Source of the DNA: Macrosoma leucophasiata
Lineage: Eukaryota > Arthropoda > Insecta > Lepidoptera > Hedylidae
Reading direction: 5' to 3'
DNA: 64,000 nt
Assembly (NCBI GenBank): GCA_036365455.1
Contig: JAWQUS010000020.1
Coordinates: 8,901,001 to 8,965,000 of the forward strand
Numbering within the stretch: the stretch's first letter is position 1; each line of letters opens with the position of its first letter. Shown here in pieces: positions 34,201-49,200 of the stretch. The notes beneath the pieces were generated by a model that made no database searches, was not told where the DNA came from, and worked only from the letters and a program-made list of their open reading frames with translations. Position numbers and translations under genes: made by a program.

Positions 34201-37200
34201 TTCCCAGTATCTCTGAGTTTAGTAATGTCAACAGGCTCGCTTGTTACGTGGGCCAAAAATGTAACCGGCGAATCGTGGGTATGCTTGAATGCATGCATTT
34301 ACTTCTGCCTACATATTGTACATCAACAGATTTAGCTGAGCTACAAAATTTTCGTATGTAACTTTATTTTTATAAACGTATCGTCCTGACTTAGTAGGGG
34401 AGCGAGGGGCTAGTTGTAACAGGGGTAAGTAGTAACAGTGATTTTTCTCTAGGAATTTAAACTTTATCAACGTATTTTTTTGATTCAATATGGTCTTTAT
34501 AGACCCCCGCATCACGTCATCACACTCAGCGTCCCGCCAGGAGGCGCAGTGAGTGTGTGTGTGAAATTGTCCTTTGTCGGCAGGTAACATATCATTTTAC
34601 GTTCGTAATTTTTTGGTTGAGTTTATTACTATCAACTAATTGGAGTTTTCTGTACGTGATTTGGTGTTACAATTTATGCATACATGATGTGGTGTAGCGA
34701 TTTTCGAGATTTCTGAGTTGATTTAATAGTGAAAGTTATAAATATTAAAAACTATGCCTTGGGGTTAGTTGTAAAGAAATCGTGAGGCAAGTTGTAACAT
34801 GTTGCCCCTATATTGTATTTTTTTTAATGTAGTATATATTGTTATATAATATACTGTCGTGTTATTTATAATGTAATTTGTATTATTATATACGTTAATG
34901 AATAAAAATTTTAAATTAAATTAAATGTTTTATTCTTGTTTTAACATGCCCCAATAGCTGTTACTACTAACCCCAAGCACGAGGTAAATGGTAACACTTC
35001 CCATTTTTTACAAAAATCAAAGTTTTGAAAGATTTACTTATAAATTTGATATTTTTTCATTTAGACCTTATAGAACAATGATTAGAGTATCAATCAAAAT
35101 GAAGTTAGTGATCATTTAACCAACACATTTCAAGATATATCGGTTTTTTTTAATGTTACAACTAGCCCTTCGCTCCCCTACTTATGTAATTGACGAACAG
35201 ATGCAAGAAAAATATCACTTTGTATGTATGATATTAGGTACTTATTTTATTGATAGTGATAGGCCGAATGTGGTTTGAAGCGAATACGAACATTTTTTTT
35301 ATGGAATTGAAGTGGCAAATAAGTATGCAGTTCACATTGATGTTAAGTGATGACTGCAGCCTATAGACTATATCCACACAAAGACCAAGGTCAAAATGCA
35401 GATGCGTTACCACTCCTGAGGCCTAAGGTGTTATACCTCTGTGCCGGAAATTACAGGGCCATACATTACCACCTGGCCGGAACACGATAGTGCTGAACAC
35501 TACCATTTAGGTACGAAAACTTTAACTAGCAAAGCATTATACTTACCTACTTACTACCAATGACATTAAAGATTACAAGGAAATTCTACGAAGGTACGGA
35601 GGTAAAATTGTTTGTGGTGAAAAATCAATAAGTCATAGGTACTTCGTTCATTATTCAGTAGTAACCTAGTCACAATCGATACTCGGCAATAAAACCAGAA
35701 TCGTATGGGTCGAATAAAATATAAATCTTAAATAAATCGACGGTGGCGTGAAAATGTATGTTTCATGTGTTCGAAACCAGCCATATTAATGCTGAAGAGA
35801 AAAGTAGTTTTATTAGATCTTGAGTTTGAGTCTTCTTTGTTCAGACAAGACTTATTAAACAGGGAACCCTTATAGTTTCGCCATATCCGTCTGCGGTTTA
35901 GCACAAAAACTATTGATGCTAGAGACTTGAAATTTGCCAAGTATACATCTTAATCGCGTCGACAAAATGGTAGAAAAAAAAATGTAGTTTACCTTCCCCA
36001 TATGTAACGAGCGTAATTTTTTTTCTCTTTTTCTATATACTGTGGGATATTGTTGGGTAGGCCTTTCAAAAATGTTAGGGATGCAAATATGATTTTTCGA
36101 TTTAGTTTATTTTAGTAATAGGCTAGCTACTAGTTCGTATTGAGGTAGATTGAATTATTTAGTAGTAAGGCTTATCTACTAGTGTAAAATTACTCATAAG
36201 TATCCTAAAATCATGTAAACACTAAATCCCGGCATGGATGTGTCCAAACTCGGAAGGTAGGCATTACTTACTGAGAATTTTTCTTACTGATTTTCATATG
36301 GTTTTGAGCAGGGCGGACTGTTAACAGAATATTTCGAGTTAGTACGAGTAAATAGGCTAAAAGTGCGACGATAATTGTTAAACATTCTGAGAAATATTTT
36401 CTCACTAGTCTGGGACCTTTTCTAACATTCACCCTTAAGTATAAATAGTGTAGGTATAATAACGGAAACAATGCATGACGGACAACCTATTTCTCTTGAG
36501 AAGGTTTATATTTAGGCTAATAGGTATTCGTAGGTAGGCCGTCATAAATGGTAACAAAAACTGTAAAATATTAAAAAGAAATAACCTTCGCAAAGCAATC
36601 ATCATTAAAATACATTTAAATGACTATAGATTGTATCCTTCCATTATGCCTACAGCAGATGTGAAGTGCCGTCTTCTGGTTTTACGGTCGTAAACTGAGG
36701 ATAAAATTTGAAAATGCCGGATAACTGATCTGTGTAATAAGTTGAAAAATTCAAAGCGTAATTTAGGATGGGCATCGTAAAATACACCTGGAGTACTCTC
36801 GCCCGTGACGCGTCGGGATTAACCTGTACCATCTTTACGGAACTTGTCAACCGTGAAATAAAAAAAAAACAACTTAATTGAAGTTGGACACGAAATTTAT
36901 TTAATTAATTAAATAGTGCGTCAGTTAACTGTAATTGACTTACGTGAAAAAGTAATCTATTTACAAAGGCATTTTTAATTTATGTAGGAATCAAATTAAA
37001 ATAAGTACCCCATTTGCATTGAAGATTTTAGCTTTTTATACTATTCTTACTACTTACCATCCAAACGGTCTACAAGTCCATTATCGTCTTTGAATGTTGC
37101 CACTGTATAAACACCAGGTGTTATGAAAAAAAATATTTTGCACGAAAGTTAGACTGTAACTGTAAACTTTCTGTAGATTTATGAAGGGTGACAGATATTT

Positions 37201-40200
37201 TAGATATATATGTAACTTCACGCCTGTAATCCTCGCAGAGGTATATGTATTCAATCATACATGCAAACACCCACGACTCGCCGGTTACGTTTTGGCCCAT
37301 GTAACACGTGGCGAACCTGTTGCCATCTCCGGGCACATTACCAAGCTCCGGGGTACTGGGAAACTTCCAGAAAATGGAAAAATCCCAATAGAAGTAGAGA
37401 TAAAGGATTTTAAACCGTCATTTCTTATAGTCCCCGACCCGGGAATCGAACCCAGGACCTCCAGCGCAATAGTAGTGGCCTGCTACCACTACTCTACTGA
37501 GCAGTTTTTTTAGATATATATATAAAATATACTAGAGAGATACTCAAAAAATCAGGCGCAACCCTCCCTTTCTTATAGATATCTACCAATTTCTATCTAG
37601 GAAGACAGAAATTGGTGATTTCTTTCACTATACAAACTTGAAAGTTTGAACGAGGCATATGAAAGAATTTTCCGTCTGAAAATAGGTGAACCTATTTCAG
37701 CATCAGGGAATGGATTCCGGAAAATTATTTAATGTTCCTCGTCTTTATAGTAAGAACAACTTGTGTGAAAAATCTCAGCCTCCTTGCCTTGGTCTAGCCT
37801 TGGTCCAAGAGCCTGAGGACTTTAGGCAGGGCGTTAACATAACAATGAGTCAGAGCTATTCTTTTTATATCAAGGCGGTTTAACAAATAATCGAAGTTGT
37901 AGACGCTGTAAATCCCAGGTGCTAGTATTATCATGAAATCACACACCTACACGAAATCATACAAACTATTTCCTGTAAAACATTGTTAAGTAAACACCGG
38001 AAACAGTTCTTTGATTTTTAAATATAGAACCCAATACATAATCCCAAGAGACAAGACTTGATAGCGACTATTCCAATTATTACAGCGATAATTGGCTTTC
38101 AAATGCAAGCCCGCATTGCAGCGTGGTTATGATCACTATTGAGTTGGAACTATAGATCTGACCCAGAAACCAACATTGGTTCCAATTAATGTCGATAACG
38201 TAAACAGAACTGCCTCATGTTGCATTTATTTCACTTTATGTGAACAAATAAAACCTAGGGTATTAATCTCAATATGAATTTAAATAATTATGAAGATATA
38301 ACTGGGTATGTATCGTAATTTTTTCATTATCGTCCCACTGAATGAATCGGAAAAACGGCCTATTGTGATTCTGACTCCCGTTCACATGTTTCCGAACAAT
38401 TCATGAATATCAATTCATCATGTCACTATACTTCACTTTCGTCACTGTAAATACCAAACCTAGAATCTACTTTTAAAGAAGTAAATTCTGGATTTTTTCA
38501 AAATTTTAAGCTAATTGGAGATAGAACAATTGCTGAACCCCTTCAGATCGAATCCGTCCGTCTGTTCTCCTGTATGTAATTGACAATTTCGTTTCAGAGT
38601 TATGGTTCTGTATAGACATAAAGCGAATTGTATAACGGCTGTCAAATTATATGATAAAACTACAAATAAGATAGTATTGTGTGTGTAAGTAGTAAGTGTG
38701 TAAGTCTATGTGTAAATATTTAATTCAAACTTGGTCGGAAAACTATGCAAAATAAATGTAACAATAACACGTATCTAAGTGAAACTTATTTTTGAATATG
38801 CTTCTCAAGAAAGATCCCCAGTTTAAGATTGTTACTTGATGGGTAACCGTGCGAATTATCCCACTGGGCCACTGTGTCACACGTTGCAACTTTATTTTCG
38901 AAGGGATTTTCAGGGAATCAAGAGGGTGTGAGTGACGAAGGTGACAAGGGAAAACGGAAAAAGTAACACTGTTATAAAGTGTTTTTTTCTTTGGTTATGT
39001 TAGACATAGGTACATAATTCTATCTACCTAAGCGATTGTTGTTACTCATCATATATATTTTAATATTTTTTATCATAATATTTGAAAACGTGTTTTTTGT
39101 ACTGGTCATTTCTTTATTCAAGTTTTCATTTTTCGCAATAACACATATATGCATGTGAATTAAGAAACAAAAGAAAAAATGGGGCTTCGGTAGCTTAAAT
39201 ATCCTGTCTTATTAAATATCCCGGTCCTTACACACCTCCCATGCTTCTTCAACATGCATCATTCTCTTCATACATGCATGCCAATTCCTAGGACTATTGA
39301 CACCACCTTACGACAAGATAGGTCAGCCTTAGTACCCACTACTAAATATCGACTCAGCTTTGAGTGAGAACTATAAATAAGAATTAAGTTAGGTATTTAT
39401 TCTTATGAACCACAATTACGTCTCACCTAAAGTAAGTTACAAGGGATAGTTTCCTAAATAATAATTACTTTCCAAAATTAAACGAAAAAAAGCTAAATAA
39501 GTTCTCAAGGTATAAATAAGTTTTCACCAATCATCACATGCCTCACCGATAAGCGATTGAACGTTTTCGTTTGGTCACTGGATGACGAAGCTGCCGTTCT
39601 ATTGGCATTTAAGGTCCGATAGAGCGAGTTGACATTTCGATTAGAAGCTACATCGTTCGAGGAATTCCTAACTTTCATACGTTGGTGCTCTAAGCTCTCT
39701 AGCCATTCCAATCATTCGATACTGTAATATCGATTTTGTATGTTAGGATAATGACAAATAAACTCGCAGTTCACATAAATGGAATAATTATGAAAAGAGC
39801 GTATAACTATGAAATATTATTCTGTAAGCTACGGTCTAGTTTAAGCCTCTACGCACGCAACTGGGCGCAAATAAAATGGGCGTACAAGCAAATAATTATG
39901 CACGCGACAGTAAATAAGGCATCCAGTTTTATGCAATACTGCGTTGTAATCTAATAAAACCCAAAATTACTTACTTACAAGCTTTGACAGAGGTTTTTTG
40001 ATTAGTTTAATTCTCTGCTTCCCGCATCAGATTTTACTGAACTGATTTCACTTCACGGATCACGTTTTCTTCTACATTAGTTCACCATCGGGTGCGGTTC
40101 TTGGCGCTATGTTTTGCCTCTGGTGCTGAATCAATCGATCCAGCGCATTGGACTACGTCCTCGTGGTCTTTTTCCTGGACCTTGCTCGTGACAATCTTCT

Positions 40201-43200
40201 GAAGGTTCCCCTCGTCTTTTAGCCAAAATATTCTAGGACCAAAATATTCTAGGACTTTCTGTGGGCAAAATAGGAAATCGGGGTCACATTGAGTTTCGTG
40301 ATTAGGTGCGCTTATTCCTTTTGCAGTCCAAGTGATGCGTATTATTCTTCTTCAGCACCACGTCTCTAAGTTCGAATTAATCGTTAGCCTTAGGTGTCCA
40401 CGTCTCAGCCCTCATAAACAAAAGAAAGAAGAAAGTAATCCTTAGTTTAGTAAGTTGTAATGTTTTAATATAAATATAGTATAAATCACTTAACATTTGT
40501 AAACTAGGTAGTAATTAATCTACATACCAATTTCTTCCATTTTATAATGAAAATCAGTACTTCAGTACCTACCTAGTTATTTTTATTGCACTCTTAGTGG
40601 ATAACACGATTTTACGCTGGAGGACATAAAATTAACACGAGGAACATTTTATTACACTGAACATCTACAATAATGAAAATAACGTGTATATGAACATAAT
40701 AAAATGATACATGGGCAATAAAATCAATCTGTATGCAATAAATATGTTTGGATAGGTATACCTACTTACCGGAGAAATTTAAGCAGTTCTGGTTATCTAC
40801 TATAGTTACTATACTATAAACTCAGTACCGATCAAGGTAATCATCAATCATTGACAATCGGGTAAAAAATATATATATTTCAATATCGTCAGTCAATAGG
40901 TAAGGCTCCGTACTTAATTTCTGTCGCAGCGGCAAATAAAGTAGATCTCAAAGATAGCAAATATTCTTCATAGTAGCAACGCAGCTGCACTTAGACCTCT
41001 GGTTTTTTAATAGAGGTATTTAGCCGCCAGTAATCTCTTATTATCTATGTATGACATGATTTTTCACCTTCATCAATAATTTTCATTTATCTTTATAATG
41101 TTTTATAAGCTTACAAGATACCTTCGAGATAGTGGTTTTTAAGAAATCTCACTTTTTAAAGCTTCATATCCATAAAAGAAAAAAGTTACATTGATTGATA
41201 CCGAACTCACGATTTTCGGATCTAGAACGATTAAACCACGTATAAAGGATAATCAGGGACATGATAACAAGCTTAGTCGGTCCTTTCCAATTACCTATGT
41301 GTTGTAATCTTGTAATCCCTTGCGTGTTACGTATCTTTTTCGGAATATTTAGCGCATTCCCTGTCTTTATGAATACTACAATCTGTTACAACATAGAATT
41401 CATTTATATTACAGAAAATAAATTGAATTCAGTTGTTGTATTCCTCTAGTTGGATGAAGGCAGATCATCAATTATCTATATCAGGGTAGATACCCAGTTT
41501 CGGATTATCCCATAAGCAAATTAAGCAATTGCTTCGGACATAATGTCATGTAGGTACCTGAAGCGCGCATGACCCAGCGGCTGGTGTAGATCGGAAGCGA
41601 TCTACTCGGTTAAGCGATCCGGGCGCGGTCGGGTGTGTGATGGTTGACCGCTAGTGGCAAACTAAAATGCGCGTTTTCGTGCTTCGGAGGGCACGTTAAG
41701 CCGTCGGTCCCGGTTGCTATCGATATGTCGTTAAACTTCGGAGGCCTCATAAGGTTTGAAAGCATCCGACAACGGGTTGGCCACTAACCCTTATCTCCAC
41801 CAACCCGCATTGGAGCAGCGTGGTGGAGTAAGCTCCAGGCCTCCTCCGAAAAAGGGGAAAGAATCGTGCCCAGCAGTGGGACGTTTAACGGGTTGGCTTT
41901 ATTATTATTAAATGCAGCGTGCCGCGATCAAATTACCGCTTCTGCAATCGCCTCTCCACTTGTCAAGTGTGACGATAATGTCATATTCTCCTCTACAATT
42001 GTGGGCATCCTTGGGAAAGGATTTTTTGTTTTCCAGCAGTGGACATTTTTTGGCTGAAGTGATGATCATGAAATGCAAATCTAGTTGAAAATGATTTTAA
42101 AACAAATTTTCGTCGTATATTTTACTCTTCTTTTCCTAATCCTAAGACACTGCTGAGAGAATCGTCATCTGATTTGACCATTTCACCGATTCAGAGCAGG
42201 ATTAGGAATGGTATAATTTATGAACGTACAGTAAATTGACCGAACGATGCGTACGAATATCAATGAAAACGGGAAAATGGATAGCTGTATTCGTGTGCGT
42301 TGGGAATATAAGAGTAGTGTGATTGGTTTGAAGGGTGAAGAAAATCGAGAAAATACAACACGTATTTGAAAGGTCTCAAAGGCCTTAGGTAGAAGGGCTC
42401 TGTGGGACCGAATGATCAATTTTATTGTAGTGTATTGTGGGCATCGACGGTGCAGTGATAGTGGGTAAACGACAATATCCTATACCTTTGAAACTAAAGT
42501 ACACGTTAAACTTATTTCATTCCAATTTATTGCTGCTGAATGGATGTGTCTAACACTTACATTAAATGGTACGGTCCAAAGGAGACGTTTCAAAATGTAT
42601 GGAGCTTGGGCCTGTACACTATACTGAGAGAAGAAGCATAAAATATAAAATATTTTTTTATTATTCAAATCGTTTATTATACCTTCAATTAATCGTCGTA
42701 AGTACTAATATTTCAAAAACAAGAATGTCATAGTAGCAATATGGTGACATTTGGGTGAAATATTGTTGTTATACAAAAATTACATAAAATATTCATATTG
42801 CCGACAAAAAAAAACTATTCAGATTATTTTTTGAGTATTTTTCCAAGATTTTACGTATTTACCTGTATTTTTTGATATAGTACAAACCACCTTATGTAAG
42901 GATCGGCCCTAGCTAGTTTAATTAATTCCATCAATGTTGCTGCTTGCAACTTCATTGAAAAGATGTTTAAAGTACCGGTAATCCAGCCTATCTATGTCTA
43001 TTCTAAGAGCTCTAATTTACTGGTTAACCGACAACAACGTAATACAAAATCTTAATGTTCCTATAGTTCACAAATGAGCGCAAGACATGTATGGGAACAC
43101 ACAATATTTTTATTTAAAATACTCGTTTATTTTAAGTAACTAAGAAAACAATCCACTCTAAATCAATAAAGATCGTTTGCGAGGAAATAGAACACATCAT

Positions 43201-46200
43201 TCAGATAGCAGTGCAAGTCCAATGTCAGAAACCGTCTGCACTCCAAATAGATCGGTCTTGATCCGATAATGTGACCTAGTTACAGCGGATAACTTTATAG
43301 TGCTGACGATTCTTCGAGTATTATACCCTGGCAGTCGTGGAAATTCTATATTTGTATGTACGCAAATAAATGTGTATTGTACTTCAAAAATACATGTACC
43401 AGAAAAAAAGGGACATCAGCAAACAGGACAATAAAGCTGGCATTTTTTTTTCAATCAACCTGGTCTTGAAAGATAAATAATGAGAAAAATAAAATTGGTA
43501 TGGTGTGTGAGCACATTTTAAGGCTAAAATTATGTATACGAGAGAGAGAAAAAAGAGGGAGAAAGACATTATGCAGTACATAGAAAGATAAAAAAGGTGG
43601 GCATGTATGAGTGGGCAAATATGACGCATCAATAGTAGGCTATTAAAGGACTGATATTGTATTGACTTATAAAAATCAAAATTGCAAAAAAAAACATGCA
43701 CCCCTTGCACTCTGTATCAGAGAAACAGACAATAATGTGCCCAGTGATTATTATTACTGCTAAGTCTGGTATCTAGAACTTTTATACTCATTTTGGGCAA
43801 CGAGTAGATTAATTGATTTAGAAATGTTCCTATGAATGTCAGTTGTTTTCATGCATAATAAACAGTATAATTGTCTAATCATGGTTGTTTAAGTGAATGT
43901 AGATATCTCTGTCTGTCTCTCCTGGAAAATAGAGCCTTGATGTTATGAAGTAATCCCGCTGTAACCGATTCCATAACTCATCTTTTCTTCTAGCTAAAAA
44001 TATTTGCATAATTTTTTCATGCTTTTGTTTTAAAGTATTAGCTTGCTTTTCCACAAAATAAGGAATGATGGAGTTTCGAAACGTAAAAATGATGGAGTAT
44101 CTCATTTAATCTTACATAATTACGTTATTGTGCACCGTTAACGAGACAAATGTACCCACTGACGTGGATCTTCTTTTGTATCAAATTATGACAATAACAT
44201 GAAAAAGCTTGTCTTCGTTTCCTCCACTTTGGAAATCTTTCAATTAAGGTTTTACAATTCTTAACAATTTCAAATTTTACTGATGTTTTACATACCTTTA
44301 TAAAATAAAAAATAAAATGTTTGTAATATTTACCCAGAGAATTTACCATAAAATATTGTTTGATTGATTAGGCCTGTTCTCATACACTACATTGATAAGT
44401 ATTAATAGTTAAATACTGTTTTAATAATTTTTACTATAAATATATATTTTATATTGTACGCAGAGTGGGACCAGGCTCTTTAATACATATATATTTCTGA
44501 AACATCTACTTGAATATTTAATTATATGATAAATAATAATATATTATATCTTCTTTACGTGACTATTTAGAAAGAATATTAAGACATTGTGAATTGAAGA
44601 ACAAAACATTTCATAGTGTTTAATTTAAAAACAATCCTATAGTTATAAAGTTATAAAGCTTTGCGATATTTGTCTACACCTATTATAAAATTTCAATGTT
44701 CTTAATTCACATTCTTATTAATCGTCCTTATTTTAATATTTATAGAGCGTAGTATTCTTCTATCACAAAGCAATTATTGAAAAGTTCTTATCATTTAAAG
44801 ATGGTCGATTTAAGATGGGATAAAAGCATTTGATTTTATCTCGCATTCAAGTAAATATCCAATTACTTAAAGAAAGCTCTGTTCGCCAAACGAATATCTC
44901 TACTCTAGATGAGTGTCGTTAGGGCCATAATAAAGTAAAGCTTCTGAGTGATAGCCACTCTTGTGGGAGATAGTTTATCCAAGTTGATTATTTCTTCAAT
45001 TGCTTTTTAAAAGATCACAGACTGTAACTAGGCATTTATAACTTATCAAAATATCAGGCTTTATTTAGAGTGATGCAATTTCTTTGATACTTAACCAAGT
45101 AAACAATCGTTGTACCAAAATTAAGAAAGTGGTGATCAGAATTGTTGAAAAGTTTTTTTTTATATAATGAAGGTGGCAAACATGCTTGCAGTTCACATTG
45201 ATGTTAAGTGATGACTGCAACCTGTTGAGACCCACACAAAGACCAAAGGTCAAAACGCAGATGCGTTACCTTAGTTGTTGACTCTGTGATAGTTATTACG
45301 GGGCCATACATTACCATCTAACCGGAACACGATAGTGCTGAAGACTATCATTTGGCGGCAGATAAGGTAATGCAGGGGTGCCTACGCCCTCGAAAATAAA
45401 ACTTAATTGGTCAGGTTTCATTAATTTCATTTGAAGGAAATTAAAACAAAGACGTTTACTATTTACCCTTTTACTTGCGTGTGTTATGGGAAAACAATGT
45501 TCGATTGAAGGTAGGGTTATGAAAAAATCAAAAGTCCACAGAACACGGAGCGGCAATAATAAAGCTGACAAATCGACATTCAACCGTACCAGTCGTCAAA
45601 CGACACGGTACCAGTCACGCATCGACCATTGGAAAATCAATAACATTTATGTCCAAGTCACCTTGTTACAACTTCACGGTGCACGAACACACTTTTTTTC
45701 TGTAAACATGAAAAAAAAATTCAAACAACGCTCTCGGATTTCAGTGTTTCTTAAATTTGCATAAACCATTTTCATAGTTGTGTTTTTGTGATACGATATT
45801 CCATGTTATTATTACAAATATTATATATTCACGATCAGTGAGCAACTTTCAGAAAATGGCAATACCAGTATAACATATCTCATTCATGTCATAGTCTCGC
45901 CTATGAACGAGATTGTTCCTTATTTTACGCGATCAAAAGTTTGTACACCTACCTATTAATATCTTGGGAATTGTTTTATATTCCACTGTTTGAACATTGC
46001 CTGTACCAAAGTACTAGACAGGACACTGCCCTTGGTAGCACGGTTCCAGTTTTCAGGAGTCAAGTACAATTGCACTTATTAACATGACAGATGATAAAAA
46101 CGTGTCACTAAATATCTATCAAATCAATTTAAAAACGGAACCAGCTGTTTGTTTCCGGTGTCTTCTGTACCTATATTATATAAACTTTATTGGTTGGGAA

Positions 46201-49200
46201 TGGCTATTTTGATATCAAGATGGCGGTAGATATAGACATTGCTGTTTTATTAGGACACCAGTAGGTATTAAGGCATAATGAAGTAAATTATTCTGTAGTT
46301 ATTTGGACAGATAATAGAAAAGTGAAAAAATATTAGGATATGTGGTCGTATTTTTAACATTTTTCATCATCACAATAGCATCATTACATAATGCTGGTCG
46401 GAAACAAACATGCAGTTCATAAGCATGCTGATGGATATTGAAACCTATATAGATATCTACACAAAATCTTAAGGTTAATATGTAGATGTGTGGCCATCCC
46501 TGAGTTCTAAAATATCTAAATAATCCCATGCCAATTCGCCGAAGTGATAATACCTAGTTTTGCATTTCTACCTCTTAAAGGAGAATGATACTGTTCCATA
46601 CATTTCTGGGCCCAGGTGTCTACGAAAGAGACGATCCGCTCGTTTCGACTTCGTGGAGCGTTATTTCTGCTGCACACTGCCTACGTAAGCACTGACAGTT
46701 CGGTATTGGTCAAAACTTGATCAAAATGGTCGACAAACGTCAAATAGGTACGCTGCGAAAGAGACCCGAAATAAGCCGAAGTCTCCTTCCTAAGCTCGAT
46801 GTGCAATATTAATTGTTGAGCTCTGTACAAATTATGTCATTTTCAAATGACTATAAAATAAATAATTTGAAATTTGGGCATTTTTTGAATTGCCAGTAAT
46901 CGAAGTATATATGATTAAGTAAAAGTTGGGTTCGATTGCAAATAGTTAACTATATTACAAAATGTACTGTGTGATGGGTTAACTAGTAACGATTATATGG
47001 GCCCAAAATTACCCGTCTCCTTGTGTATTTAAGTTTATGTATTTTTATGCTATATTTTTTTTTCAAACTTTTATTTTCAAATTTAATGTTTTACCTTTCT
47101 ATAGTTAACTCAACCATAAGTAGTGGGTTATACTCGAATCATTTTTCATTATAATCGCCTTAAGAGCAGAACTTCCATTTGTTTCTGTCCCTAGACATCA
47201 GTTTGCGTCAAAGAGAGGCTTTTTGTGGTTGCCCCTACATTAGCTGAAGCCTCTAGTGGCAACAAATGCGGATATTAGTGGAGTGGTCCGGCACTCTGTT
47301 ACAGCTAATCGCTTAACAAGTTTTGCACTATGCAATTGATTAGCCGCCCCTGTTTTGGAAGTGACATTGATTACCCTCTGTTTGTATTTAGATAGTAGTC
47401 TACTTCGAACGTTATTATTTGCATTATATTTCTTTCCTTCTTTGTGTTCCTGTTTATTCCTTTTCATATTGCTTATTAGTCATGTAGCCGATATTATAAC
47501 CTTTGCATTTTATACAATGTCTTGAAGATGTGGTTGTTATTTTTTTTTATGTAATTGAAGTGGCAAACAAGCATGCAGTTCACATTAATGTTAAGTGATG
47601 ACTGCAGCCTATTGACACCCACACGAAGAGCAAGGTCAAAATGCAGATGCGTTACCACTCCTGAGGCCTAAGGTGTTATGCCTCTGTGCCGGAAATTAAA
47701 GGACCGTACATTACCACCTGACCGGAACACGATAGTGCTGAACACTACCATTTAGCGGCAAGTAAATTAGGTAATGCGGTGGTGCCTACGCCCGCGAGCT
47801 CCATCACTGGAGTTCAACCACCAGTAAAAAAAATATATGTGTTATAGTTTTCCTTTTCTGTCCCTCAACTCTTTGTTAACTATCAGTTTGTAAAAGAGGA
47901 AATGAGACGTTCTACTGTTAGGTATACATAAGTGTGTACATGTACATATTTATTCTCAGTGACATTCTTGATTATTATTTTTTACTGTTGCAAACCGTCA
48001 TGATATGTGTATGTATTATTCACCTTAGTTTAGTTTAACATAGTTATTTACTTCCAAAATATCGTAGGTGATGAAATCCCAAATGATAAAAAAAAACATT
48101 ATAACTTTGGCTTTTAACTTTTCAATAATTATAATGATTACGATGGGCAATGCCAAATGCGAATGAATAACAACGATTTAAAGATGTTAGTATGTTATCT
48201 TATTAGGTACGTCAAATGATCTCTTAAAATTGTTATAAACACTAGGTTTTGCGAGGGCCGTGCTCATTTTGTATATGATTCTAACGCAGAAGAAAACTCG
48301 ACTTATTTTATGAATTTATGGAACAATCAACGTTTTACTTTCAGTTATACGTAACATAGGTATTGTTGAGATAGCAGTAGGGCAAGTATAAAGCGGCTTT
48401 AGAGAACTCGAGAATTATTCTGTCATACTCGGTTTGAATAATTTTACGCTGTGACATAACCGTACCTGAAACCTGGAGTGTGGTATCGGTTTACAACGGG
48501 ACAACAAAGGTTACCACGTAAAAGTTTAAACTGGGTTTCGATACCATTGAAGCTGAACTGGATTAAATAAATTAACGTCGCGCATTTCTTATAGGTAATT
48601 TATTCTGTTCATATCTTTACTTTGAATATTGTCAGAAACTTATTGGAAATGATTGAGTATCGATATCAAACGGATAAATTTCATAATTTGAGTTCATAAT
48701 TTGAAGGCTGAAATTTCCAATCTGCTTGTGTTACCCTAGATTGTTGATTTGAAACACAATTTGTGAGATCCAGACAAACATTGAAGCTAGCTTATAATTA
48801 AAGCAAACATCTTAGGAACAGTATAATTGTTTTGTGAGCTCCATCATTATTACTTATAGAACAAATAGAACGTGATAGATATCGCATTCGTATAGCTTTA
48901 TATACATCAATTGTTCAACAACCAAGTCGATACACATTGAAACGCCTTTCCTCATACAGATAAAGCGCTCTTTATTGTCTTCAGTAATTGAAAGGACGGA
49001 GGTATTTCCCTTGGAGCTTTTAAATTGGCCCCAGCTGGCCTTTCATATTGTGAAATAGCATTTTTGCTGATTTAATGTATTAGGATTTTTATGTTGCTTA
49101 AAAGCTATAAAAGCCTATATTTTTGTCTGCTTCAATGGATTTTTTCTCCCGTTTAAAAGTTCGTTACACAAAAGGGTTGATAGAATAATGTAATTTCAGA

